In this document: positions 46,564 to 56,919 of the stretch, one piece after another
How positions within the stretch are numbered: position 1 is the first letter of the stretch
Layout: every line of letters begins with the position of its first letter
Translations under genes and position numbers: made by a program
Source of the DNA: Clavulina sp. PMI_390
Lineage: Eukaryota; Basidiomycota; Agaricomycetes; Cantharellales; Hydnaceae
Assembly: GCA_015039315.1 (NCBI GenBank)
Contig: WIDE01000030.1
Span: forward strand, 159,544 to 223,543
DNA: 64,000 nt
Direction: 5' to 3'
Notes under the pieces: model-generated
Told to the model about the DNA's origin: nothing
The model's database searches: none
What the model saw: only the letters and a program-made list of their open reading frames with translations

Positions 46564-48050
46564 AGCGACGTTGAAGATGAAGGAAAATGGAGGAGAAGGG
46601 AAACGGGAGAAAAGATAGTGAAGGTAAGGAGGGGAAGGAGAGGCTCAAGTAGAAAGTTCTCGGCGGGTCATAGCGTGCGGAGTTAACGGTTGCCGGCGAC
46701 CACGCAGCCAAGTGAATTGCAGTCCCTGTTCAGTAAAAGAAAGGGAATATATATTCTCAGAAATCGCGAAATGCCTACATGGGCAAATACCATATTGCCT
46801 AGGCGATCGAAGCGTTGAGGGGGATGGGGATGGGACGAAGCGCGGCCACAAATGAACGAGGCATTCAATCCGGAACAAAAGTACATCATCAAAGGCGAGG
46901 CGAGGGCGCCTTTCATCTCTGGGACTCCAATCGTGAAGAACAGCGGGTCAAATTGGATGTATTTCACAGGAGACACCGGCGGCGACAACAAAGGCGTTTT
47001 GGACACCCCGAAAACGTGACTATCACACAGTCACACCGCGTGCTTCCTCTCGCCCGTTGGCAGAGTCAACATGAGAACTGCTTTGAATCATGGACTATAA
47101 GATCCGAGAATATCTATTCGTGCGCTACGGCAGTGTAGTCTCCGGTTATACCGGCTCTCCTACTCTTCCGCCCCGGAACGAGCACCCATGAGGCTGGCAT
47201 GAACCCTCAGCCCTCCAGCCATCGTGGCGACTTGTACAACAATAGTCGGGACACCGAGCCGGCGCTATAATATAAGCACCTGCGTCATTCTCTGAGTCCC
47301 CTTAAGGAACAGCTCTCTGCCCGAACCCCAAGGAGGCTAGATTGAGTACGTTGAGTAGCTGGACCACAGATACATCGGCTCACCTCGGGTTGATAGTCTA
47401 TTGGGGGTTTCGAATGACAGATAAGCATTGAGGTCTTTAAGCTCTTCAGATCACGGTATTCCCGGAGATTGGAGGGAGTCTATCCGGAGATATGTCAAAT
47501 TGGTTCATTGTTTATACTAGGTAACACCCCACGCCCGCCTCGTGCACGCCAAGCACATACCGGGATCAAGTCCGGCCCTGGTGAGATGAAGGAGCCTGAT
47601 CTTCGGATGTACCTGGAGAACCCTGGGTGATCCAGCCTTAACAAGGTTCTCATCAGGGAATCGTGGCGGCGTTGTTGGTACGGCCGTACGATGGTTGAGC
47701 CACCAGTTCACCATCGCCTCGCCTCGACCAGTCTGTCTCCGTGTGAACATTCGTATGGTGCAGTGGGAGTCAAGAACTTTCTCTTGCGAACAACCTTGTC
47801 ATCCTGTCATTAGGATCGTTTGCACCTCGGAGAATCATCGCTCTCCGGCCAGGACACCTGCACCAGTCAGTTTTGTTCGAAAACGTACCCGACTCCGATC
47901 AATCCTCCGCCGGCTCGACGCCCATGATATCACGAGCTTGCATCGATGACACCCTAGCTCCACTGCTCATAGTACCCTCACCCTATATCTTGTAGAGGGG
48001 GATGATAGGCTTCTACCGTTCGAACTTTGCAACACCACCGCCCCGCTCCA
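46564..48050. promoter_or_regulatory. Divergent intergenic region, zinc-finger gene / TmpA-like gene 1
   Basis: 1.49 kb between two genes read outward, so it carries both promoters. Pyrimidine-rich sequence lies next to the zinc-finger start (minus-strand reading of 46580-46650). Frames at 47517-47750 and 47695-47949 overlap antisense and lack a signature. No gene supported. Confidence 0.5.
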
Positions 48051-50340
48051 ATGGAAGCCGAGACTCATTCTCTCGCGCTCGACCTCGAGAAGGGGACGGC
48101 AAACCTGCTTGCATCTCCTGCCGGCAGCACCCCTAGCATCGCATCGAAGACGGATGAAGTCTCTGCGGACGACCACACTCAGGGTGTTCCAGTTCTCTAT
48201 TCCACCGTCACCCCTCCAGAGCCAGCATACATCCCAGAACCCTCCGTCAAGGCAAATTCCCTTCGCAGCAGTATTCGACATCGACATCTCCTAAAAGCCA
48301 AGGCTCTCCCAAAGAAATTTGGTCACTGGGTACTAGTTCAATGGTTCATGACCACATATCGTATGCTATCTCCAAATCGATGCGTACTTCCTCGCCACTG
48401 ACATGATCAACATAGGGAAATTCTTCCTCTTTATAGTGACCCTAAACTTGACCGCAATCATCTTGACGGCGACAGGTCACTTCCGTTATGGACAGACTCA
48501 CACCGGGGCTATACTGCTTGGCAATCTGTTGATGGCCGTCTTGATGCGAAACGAGTTCTTCCTTCGAATCCTCTATTTTCTAGCAAACCATCTGCTAGCA
48601 AAGGTATCGCTTTCCTTGTATATTCCACGGCAATGGGCATGCTCAACAGTCTCTCTTGTCAGTGGCCTCCTCTGAAAGTACGACTGGCAGTGAGCTCAAC
48701 CCTTCAGCACGTTGGAGGGATTCACTCTGGATGCGCGACTTCGGGGCTGGCGTGGATATTGTATAAAGTCGCCAACATAATACGAGACCGACAAAGGACC
48801 GCGAGCCCGGTAGTGGTAATGGGGATCATTACAAACCTTTCTATTATCATCAGCGTCGTTTCGTAAGCCATTCTATTATCTGCCTTGTGCGCATGGTGCT
48901 CAAGTCATCTCTTTAGCGCCTTCCCTTGGATTCGTCAATCGTATCACAAGTACGCACCTGATCAAGTAACTCGGTCCCATCTGTCTCATTGGCGTAATAC
49001 AGTGTTTTCGAGCGTCATCACCGATTCATCGGATGGTCAGTCCCAACTTCCATTGGGGACAATCAGCTCCTGACGTGCGTGTAATTCAGGCTCGGGATTG
49101 CTGCCACCTGGACCTTCGTATTCTTGGGTGACTGCTATGATTCTGCCACCGGACTTTGCGAGATTCACGCGACTACCATGGTTCGAGACCAGCAATTCTG
49201 GTTTGTTCTAGCCATGACAATCATGTATGTCGCACAGTCATCCCGCGAGCAAAGTTCTCCCCACATGTTGACCCGCTGGACTTTTAGCATCATCATCCCG
49301 TGGGCATTCACTCGAAGGGTTCCCGTAGAAGTCGAGGTGGTGCGTCAAGATCCAATCCTTGTTTTCTCGATAGCGTAGTGGAGCTGACATGGCCCCGATA
49401 GCCATCGAAAAAGGTTGCCATCATCAAGTTCAAGCGTGGAATCCAGCAAGGGATGTTAGGGCGGATTTCTCGAACTAGTGTGCTGGAATACCACACATTC
49501 GGGATCGTATCGTAAGCGAATAAACTGCCGTTCGGTGAATTACACTGAAATTCCCACCTACTCCAGAGAAGGAACCCGTGCTGACTGCCACTATATGGTG
49601 TGTGGAGTGCAGGGTAAGTTTTGGCCCATAGAGCGGCGTAATCTCCATTTGCCTGAATATTTACATATTATCCGCTTCACTTAGGGGACTTCACCAAAAG
49701 TTTAGTCGAAAACCCGCCGAAGTATCTCTGGACTCGGGAGATCAAGGTGAGTTGAGTTGCCTTCGCATCCAGACCGCTGTGTTGCTAAAAATTACCATGA
49801 TCGTCAGTGTCCGGTAGTGTCAAATACGTCCAAGATGTATCGCCGTGGCATTCGGATCTGCACCGGAACAGGTATCGGCGCAGGGCTCTCAACGTGCCTC
49901 CAAAGCGACCAGTGGTTCCTCATCTGGATCGGTTCTGATCAGATTGCCACGTTTGGGACTACGGTTCATGACCTGATTGTGAACAATATCCCGCCAGAAC
50001 GCCGCATCTTGTGGGACTCGAAGAAGCTCGGTGGCCGGCCGGACGTGATGAACTTGTTGGAGGAAACGTATCGGAAGTGGAACGCGGAAGGTCGGTTGTT
50101 TTTCGGACTAGCTAGCCCCCTCACTGGGAATCTGGGATACGAAAACGTTGACTCATTAGCTCTCCCGTTTTTTCCCTACTATAGTCGTTTTCATTACATC
50201 AAATGACCAGGGGAACCGAGAAATTATGCTGGGCTGCAAAGAGCGTGGGATTCCTTCGTTTGGTATGTAACAATCCACCTCTGTTGCATAAAGCGTTTCC
50301 CCTGATCCACGTTCAAACAGGCACTTTGTTTGACTTCTAG
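48051..50340 (+). CDS. TmpA-like integral membrane oxidoreductase, tandem copy 1
   Basis: Member of the fungal family that includes Aspergillus TmpA and the reductase-like C-termini of some NRPS-like proteins: several membrane spans followed by a ferredoxin-reductase-like FAD/NAD fold. Many short introns. It starts MEAETHSLALDLEKGTANLL. Spliced pieces: HWVLVQWFMTTYR, KFFLFIVTLNLTAIILTATG, GAILLGNLLMAVLMRNEFFL, VSSTLQHVGGIHSGCATSGL, VVVMGIITNLSIIISVVS, AFPWIRQSYH, LGIAATWTFVFLGDCYDSA, IIIPWAFTRRVPVEVEV, KKVAIIKFKRGIQQGMLGRI, EYHTFGI, HYMVCGVQGDFTKSLVENPP, RRGIRICTGTGIGAGLS (dinucleotide-binding loop), QWFLIWIGSDQIATFG, RRILWDSKKLGGRPDVMNLL and VVFITSNDQGNREIMLG. It ends ERGIPSFGTLFDF. The intron 50091-50184 is supported by the in-phase joint NAE-VVFITSN. 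Substrate unknown. Confidence 0.82.
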
Positions 50341-51388
50341 TCACAGAAACGGATGGTATTGCCCTTCTCGTTTGAATACACTATACAATTGTCCTGAAGA
50401 CGCTTAATAAAGTGCCATTATTTATGGGCAATAAAATGATGCCAGTGTGTCTCTTTTTCGCCCAAGCTAGCCAGTCACAATTGACTGGGCAAAATCAGTA
50501 ATATAAAGACGAGCCGAGGAAGAGATATACTTGCAGTTGACAAAGGAAGGGGTGTCACTTGGCACTGCCGCGTCAGTGCTAGTCAATCACATTGATATGT
50601 GCCTGCGGCTTCAGATAAATGTCGCCCATCCTTGGACACGCATAAAACACTGGGTGAAGGACGATTCACCGACATCGTGTACGCTGATTAGGGTTTCACG
50701 TGGGGAAACTTCTTCGCTTGAGACGGCGGGAATGGCCCCAGCCAAACATTCCCACGGTCTGCAGCCTCGTCATTATTTGCCTCGGACTCCCTTTCGTCAA
50801 TTGTAAGATTGAGAAGAGCAGGAAATTCACGCTCAAAAGTGGAGCATCTCGTATTATTGAGTTTCACCGATCTAAATGCTTTTTTTGAGCTTCCCTACTA
50901 TGCTTGATAACCACGTCATCCTTCTGCATTCCTGAGGCGACAACGTTTTCCCCCACTGTAAAGCGGTTTTGAATGCTTCTTGCCCTCTTGCTACTGCGTC
51001 TCAATACTCGCTGCCCTTCTTATGGCATACGGCAGAACACGGTTCTTGAAATTTCTAGCATGTGGGTGTGTTGGCACGTAGCTTACCTGAGCACAGAGGG
51101 GGAAAAGCAAGGCATTGTTCAAACACCGAGGCTCGAGGATTCAATAATCCGAGGGTCAAGATTGACGTCGATCGGGTGGCGGTGCTCCGCACACCCACTA
51201 AGCTCCACACAAAGAGCCGCACCTTGCTTTGAATATTCGTGATATGGTGCCATATTCTTTCTTGGCGTAAATGGTGTGATCTGCTTTCCCAGTAACAATG
51301 ATGCCCTTGTCCTATATCTCACCGAGGGACCGAGGATGGGAATGGGTCTTCAATTACTGGGAATCCCTGACACCACCGCAAAATCATA
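50341..51388. other. Spacer between the TmpA-like tandem genes
   Basis: 1.05 kb. It includes the 3' flank of copy 1 and the promoter of copy 2. The frames at 50531-50806 and 50973-51242 have no signature. No gene seen. Confidence 0.5.
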
Positions 51389-53671
51389 ATGGAATTCCAA
51401 ACTCATTCTTCTCGACTAGTAGACCTTGACCTTGAGCTAGGGGCTGTCGCCCTTGTTGTGCCTGCCGTCACCAAACCTACTACCATCAAATCGAAGTCGG
51501 CTGCATTCCCTCTGGACGACCTTGCTATCGTTGAACAATCGTCGCCGATCTCCCCTCCAGCGCCAGCGTACATCTCAGAGCAGACCATTGCACCACCATC
51601 ATTCCAACAATGGCAATCCTTCCACAGCAGTATCCGACGGAGGCATCGCCTGACGGGCAAGGCTCTGCCGAGCAAACCTAATCGCTGGATACAGCTACAA
51701 TGGTTCATGACCACCTATCGTACGTTATTCACGGTATACTGCGCGCTTCATCTAACCTATCACCCCAGGAAAATTCTTCATTTTTATCGTTACGCTTAAC
51801 TTGGCTGCAATTACCTCGGCAGCTACAGGTCACTTCCTCTATGGGCGAACCCATTCCGGCGCCATTCTGCTTGGCAATCTCTTGGCGGCTGTCCTGATGC
51901 GAAACGAGTTCTTCCTCCGTATCCTCTACTTCCTAGCAAACCATTTGCTAGCAAAGGTACCCCGTCTCGCGTACGATTTGCGACTGCCGACACGCTGAAA
52001 CGAGCGTTGCTTATAAGTGGCCCCCCCTCTGGTTGCGACTGACAGTGACCTCAACCCTTCAACACGTTGGGGGAATTCACTCTGGTTGTGCGACGTCGGG
52101 GCTAATGTGGATCCTATACAAGGTCATCAGCCTCCTACGAGACCGACGGATCACGGCTACTCCGGTGTTGACGATGGGTATCATAACCAGTCTCTGCATC
52201 ATCATCAGTGTTATTTCGTAAGCCATTCTGTTATTTGAGAACTATGCAAGCAACTCACGCAGGTGCTCTCAGCGCATTCCCTTGGATCCGTCAGGCTCAT
52301 CACAAGTGAGTTTCAAGCATGGACTGATAGACATCCCAGCCCCACCTGAGTTGTTGGCGCGGCGTAGTGCTTTTGAGCGTCACCACCGATTCATTGGCTG
52401 GTAATTTGGCCCTTATCTAGCAGGAAACCCACCCTTACTCTTGTGTCGATTTTAGGCTTGGGATTGCCGCCACCTGGATCTTTGTCTTCTTGGGAGATTG
52501 TTATGACTCTATCACTAGGGTTTGCGAGATACATGCCACCACGATGATTCGAGATCAGCAATTCTGGTTTGTCTTGGTAATGACCATTATGTGCGTGATA
52601 CCTGAGCAAAATCTCCTGCCAATGCTAATGTGACAGGCTTTTAGTATCATCATTCCGTGGGCGTTCACACGAAGAGTCTCTGTGGAAGTTGAGGTGGTGA
52701 GTTACGGGTCAAGCCACGTTCTAGAACGCCATCCTCACGCTAACTCCATGACAGCCCTCCAAAAAAGTTGCGATCATCAAATTCAAGCGGGGTATACAGC
52801 AAGGTATGCTAGGCAGGATCTCGCTAACTAGTGTGCTAGAGTACCACACATTTGGGATCATATCGTAAGCTCAGAGACTGCCTGGTTGAAGAGTCATGTC
52901 AAGCTTTCGTTCGCTATAGACAAGGAATCTGTGCTGAATCCCACTACATGGTGTGCGGCGTCCAAGGCAAGTTTTGCTTACTCCTCCATAGCTAATCTTC
53001 TTACATCGACTACCACTTTCCAGGAGATTTTACGAAGAGTCTCGTCGAAAATCCGCCGAAGTATCTATGGACCCGAGAGATCAAAGTGACTCTATCCTTG
53101 ACTTGCCGCAGAGGTCGCCAAGTTGCTAATAATCGCAACAATATTCAGTGTCCTGTGGTGTCAAACACGTCCAAGATGTATCGCCGTGGTATTCGGATTT
53201 GCACCGGAACAGGCATCGGCGCAGGGCTCTCAACATGCCTCCAAAGTGACCAGTGGTTCCTCATCTGGATTGGTTCTGATCAGATTGCCACGTTTGGGAC
53301 TACGGTTCATGACCTGATTGTGAACAATATCCCGCCAGAACGCCGCATCTTGTGGGACTCGAAGAAGCTCGGTGGCCGGCCGGACGTGATGAACTTGTTG
53401 GAGGAAACGTATCGGAAGTGGAACGCGGAAGGTCGGTTGTTTTTCGGACTAGCTAGCCCCCTCACTGGGAATCTGGGATACGGAAATGTCGGCTCATTCT
53501 CTCTCCCGTTTTTCCCTACTGTAGTTGTTTTCATTACATCAAATGATCAAGGGAATCGGGAAATTATGTTGGGCTGCAAAGAGCGCGGGATACCGTCTTT
53601 TGGTATGTGTCCATCCTGGCTCCTTGACCCCCTCACTCATGCTTCCAATAGGTACCTTGTTTGACTTCTAG
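51389..53671 (+). CDS. TmpA-like integral membrane oxidoreductase, tandem copy 2
   Basis: Paralogue of copy 1, same strand and exon plan. It starts MEFQTHSSRLVDLDLELGAV. Matching segments: RWIQLQWFMTTYR, ATGHFLYGRTHSGAILLGNL, LAAVLMRNEFFLRILYFLAN, TSTLQHVGGIHSGCATSGLM, LTMGIITSLCIIISVIS, LGIAATWIFVFLGDCYDSI, KVAIIKFKRGIQQGMLGRI, EYHTFGI, YMVCGVQGDFTKSLVENPPK, RRGIRICTGTGIGAGLS, RRILWDSKKLGGRPDVMNLL, VVFITSNDQGNREIMLG, ending GIPSFGTLFDF at 53671. The N-terminal region differs clearly from copy 1, while 53272-53482 is base-for-base identical to 49931-50141. Membrane-bound flavoprotein by family; substrate unknown. Confidence 0.82.
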
Positions 53672-54478
53672 TATACTATCAACGGGCGCTCTCATTCGCG
53701 TTCAGAAGTCCAATCGTGCCACTCCTGGCGGGAGAGGTCGAGACTTGTGTACGTCGAGTGGCGTCTGGCAGGCACAGAAATATTTAAACCCCTTGACAGA
53801 TCATACGCTGGCTTACCGCCAACCCAGTGGCGGATTCCATTGATTGTGTTTTCTCGTGTACGATATCTGACCTGTCGCCTAATGTGTCCTACGGCTCATA
53901 TCACTAGTGTAGTATACGAGAACCTAATGAATACACAACACCCCTGTCAGTGTGGTTGATTGTGATCTCGTCATCGAGCGCTAGTAGCTTCACCGATATC
54001 ATTCCAACCAGGATGGGAACTAGGCGGTTTCGTGCACGTGCTCAGCGATGCTTATCTGAACTTTGGCCGAGACCCCAGGTCGCCATCCACCTTCAGACTT
54101 CAGGGTCTCTCCAAGGTCTTTGCTGACACTGAGAAGACTGTCGATCTATGTGGAACTATACCTCAACATCAACAATCCAAACCATCATAAATGAGGGACG
54201 AGAAACAACGCGGAGAGCCTTCGCCACCTCTTGCACCACTGAAGGGTAGATGACAACGCTATGAACCCAGTCTCGCTGTCATCACAGTTACTCCATTTGA
54301 AACATTCTTGCGTTTGGTGATATACCGAGTGGTATTGCTTTGCCTCCTTTACCATCACTTTTCCCCAATTATTTTCACCAGGAAATATAACCTAAATCTT
54401 CCAGCCCGTTTAGATGGGGATTGGCATTATCTCTCGAAACCCCCGAGGCTTTCGACGAACGTTCTGCACTCCACCCAC

Positions 54479-54518
<40 letters not shown>

Positions 54519-54968
54519 CAGTGACAACCATTTCGGTGAAATGGCTTACAGCGGCACAGCGGCGTCATTACTCACCTGTTCGGAGCTTTGAGCCGCCTTT
54601 CTAGAGTAATTTTGGAGACTGGACACCTTAGGACATCAATTTTTCTCATCACTATCCCTGTACTCATCACCGCTGAAGCAAAATGACGTGTTTACCGACA
54701 AAGTCATGCATAAAGTCAAAAACCTAATCTCCATCCTGCTTCTTGACTATGATTTGCCCAGCTATGAACCAATTACCGCTGTGGGGAATTGTGTCCCAGC
54801 TCATAGCGCAGATCCGCCAAAACAGAATCGAACCTTCATCCTGCGCTATTCAGCGTATGGTATCCTAACCCTCGGGTTTTAAGGATACCTATACCAGACT
54901 TGCGGGAGCCTATAAAATGCTCGCAGTTGACCCTCTTCTTCACTTCGCTCGCTGTCTCCACCCTCAGA
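53672..54968. other. Intergenic region with long poly-T tract
   Basis: 1.3 kb between TmpA-like copy 2 and the SDR gene. It contains a run of 33 T at 54484-54516. A possible TATA-like TATAAAAT lies at 54910-54917, about 50 bp before the SDR start. The frames at 54308-54604 and 54688-54882 show no signature. Confidence 0.55.
54484..54516. repeat. Poly-T homopolymer, 33 nt
   Basis: An uninterrupted T33 run, seen directly. It could be the A-tail of an old retroposed element read on the minus strand, or a simple microsatellite. I saw no element body or target-site duplication next to it. Confidence 0.95.
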
Positions 54969-56529
54969 ATGTCTTCTCCAGCACTAAGAATGTCTCCACC
55001 TCAGTCGAATGCGAAGGGCTCCGTAGTAGTTATCACAGGCGGATCAAGTGGGATCGGGCTTGCTGTTGCCAAGGCATTTTTAGCTGCAGGGTGCGTACAC
55101 TGTCTACCAAACCTCACCCTCTGGCCGGCAACTCACAGGGTTCCTCCATGTCTGTTCCATGTTGTAATCACACCACCAATCTACGTCTCACTACGACCCC
55201 GCGATATATTTATATTATTGACACCCCAGCGCCCGAGGTGTCGTTATCAGCGGTCGGAGTCGAGAGCGTTTGGACATTGCTACAAAGGTATTATTGGACG
55301 AATGCCCGTGAGTCAATATCCGCGCGCACAGTCATACTTTATCTATTTTAAGATATACTGCACAGACTCAATGGAGGTGACCCGAAGAGGGTGTTAGCAC
55401 GAGTGTGCGAAATCATTTCGTGGGATGACAATGTTGCACTCATGAAAGCCGCCTTTGGTTCGTCATGATTCACATTTGTCCTCACATCCCTATTTCCAAA
55501 GCCCATCGCTCCTCTCCCTAATACACTTACTGTCCGCCCCCCTTTCATATAGAGACGTATGGCGAGATCGACTATGTGTTCGCCAATGCCCTTCATGGTG
55601 GCGATGTTCCTGACTGGAGGACCTATGACATCTTTGCCAAACCTGACGTCAGCTACACTACAGCAATTGTGCAAAGCGTAACCAATACCGTACATGCCGC
55701 CATACCATATCTTGCCTCTCACGGGGACTCCTCGGGCCCCATCTACTCCATGGATGAGTATGCGGCCCAAGCGGCTGTAAAGGAGAGGAGGGACAAGGCG
55801 ATTGTGGTTACTGGTTCAGAGGTCGTTTTTTCTGAATTCGATCCTATGCCAACCTACCAGGCCGGAAAAGCTGCGGTGCATTCGCTAGTGTGGGCGAACC
55901 GGAGCTGGTTTGACGCAGTGGGAGTGCGCTTGAATGGTGAGCTTTTCGCTCAAATTGCGCCCTCTCGTTCATCTATCCATTTTCCTTGGAGGGTCGGTAT
56001 CATGAAAAGAAGGGAAAATTACTAACTCAGTGGACGAATAAATTAGGATTTTCTCCGGGTTGGGTGGGCACGACGCTTAGCCAACCCTTCCTCGATATGG
56101 GGATCCTTAAGCCAAGTGACTGTATTCCCATTGAGACCGCTGTGGAAGCTGTCATGGGGCTCATCAATAGCTCTCACATTTCTGGCGAGTTTCATCGATT
56201 TTGCCTAGATTTTCCGCCTTGGGCGGTCTCAGTCGTATACTGATAGTTTGAACAACAGGGTCAATCAGGAGGATTCCTACAAGCTTGCACCACCCGTATG
56301 ATACATTCCCCTTGGTGCAGAAGACTTTCACTCTGGTTAGTGTCATCCTTTCAGAATTTACCCCGCTCTGACGAATGATGTTGATGGATTCCCGCTACTG
56401 AACTTTTCCGTCGGATTTATTGTAACCTTTCCTCCGATTTTTCCATAGGCTCACTGGAAGCCGATCTTCGCGCGATTGAGTGAGGGCAGTGACACTGACG
56501 ACGGGTCAGACTCTGCGAATAGCGCGTGA
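54969..56529 (+). CDS. Short-chain dehydrogenase/reductase (SDR)
   Basis: NAD(P)-dependent oxidoreductase with a Rossmann fold. It starts MSSPALRMSPPQSNAKGS; the cofactor motif is VVVITGGSSGIGLAVAKAFL (TGGSSGIG). Later exons give GVVISGRSRERLDIATKVLL (about 55234-55295), RLNGGDPKRVLARVCEIIS, TYGEIDYVFANALHGGDVPD (NAG replaced by NAL), then KAIVVTGSEVVFSEFDPMPT and the catalytic YQAGK (55855-55869), GFSPGWVGTTLSQPFLDMGI and VEAVMGLINSSHISG. The end is less certain: after an intron near 56187-56260 the frame can pass through IRR/GQSGGFLQ-like sequence, and a last exon (56450-56529) reads AHWKPIFARLSEGSDTDDGS and ends NSA. Ser and YxxxK are present, so activity is plausible; substrate unknown. 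Confidence 0.78.
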
Positions 56530-56919
56530 ACTCGTCGCAAGTCTGAGGATGGGAACGAAATTTATACTGGGGAGATATAGCGTTTTTCCTTAGATATGAT
56601 ATCTTCTCAGGGGCAATTTGGGGTCAATCTGTTTCCTCTTATACATAGGTGTACTTAGTAACCTTGCCATTCTGCGTCTGCTATGGCGTCAGTCGGTATA
56701 GATAGATTCGATGGTGTGAATTGATTGACTTGAGACTAATTGAATCCAATTGAGAGAGCCAAGCCAGGTAGTGATTAGTACAACAGCTTCACAAGAAGCG
56801 CACACGAGAACAAACAGAAAAAATGACGAAAGCAAGCAAATGAGTGCAGATACTATAAATGAAATGAGATTGCAAAAATTAAGGTGAATAATGCGAGGTG
56901 AGTGCAGATGTGGTCAGTT
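56530..56919. other. Convergent 3' intergenic region (SDR / IRE1)
   Basis: 390 bp between two stops facing each other. It is A/T-rich and probably holds both 3' UTRs. No gene seen. Confidence 0.5.

Noticed and set aside
46457..46711. Minus-strand frame with Leu/Ser/Phe-rich content
   Set aside because: A pyrimidine-rich leader upstream of the zinc-finger gene start produces the open frame.
48051..53671. TmpA-like pair as parts of an NRPS-like biosynthetic cluster
   Set aside because: The C-terminal fold resembles that in some NRPS-like proteins, but no adenylation or carrier domain is nearby, and the SDR alone does not make a cluster.
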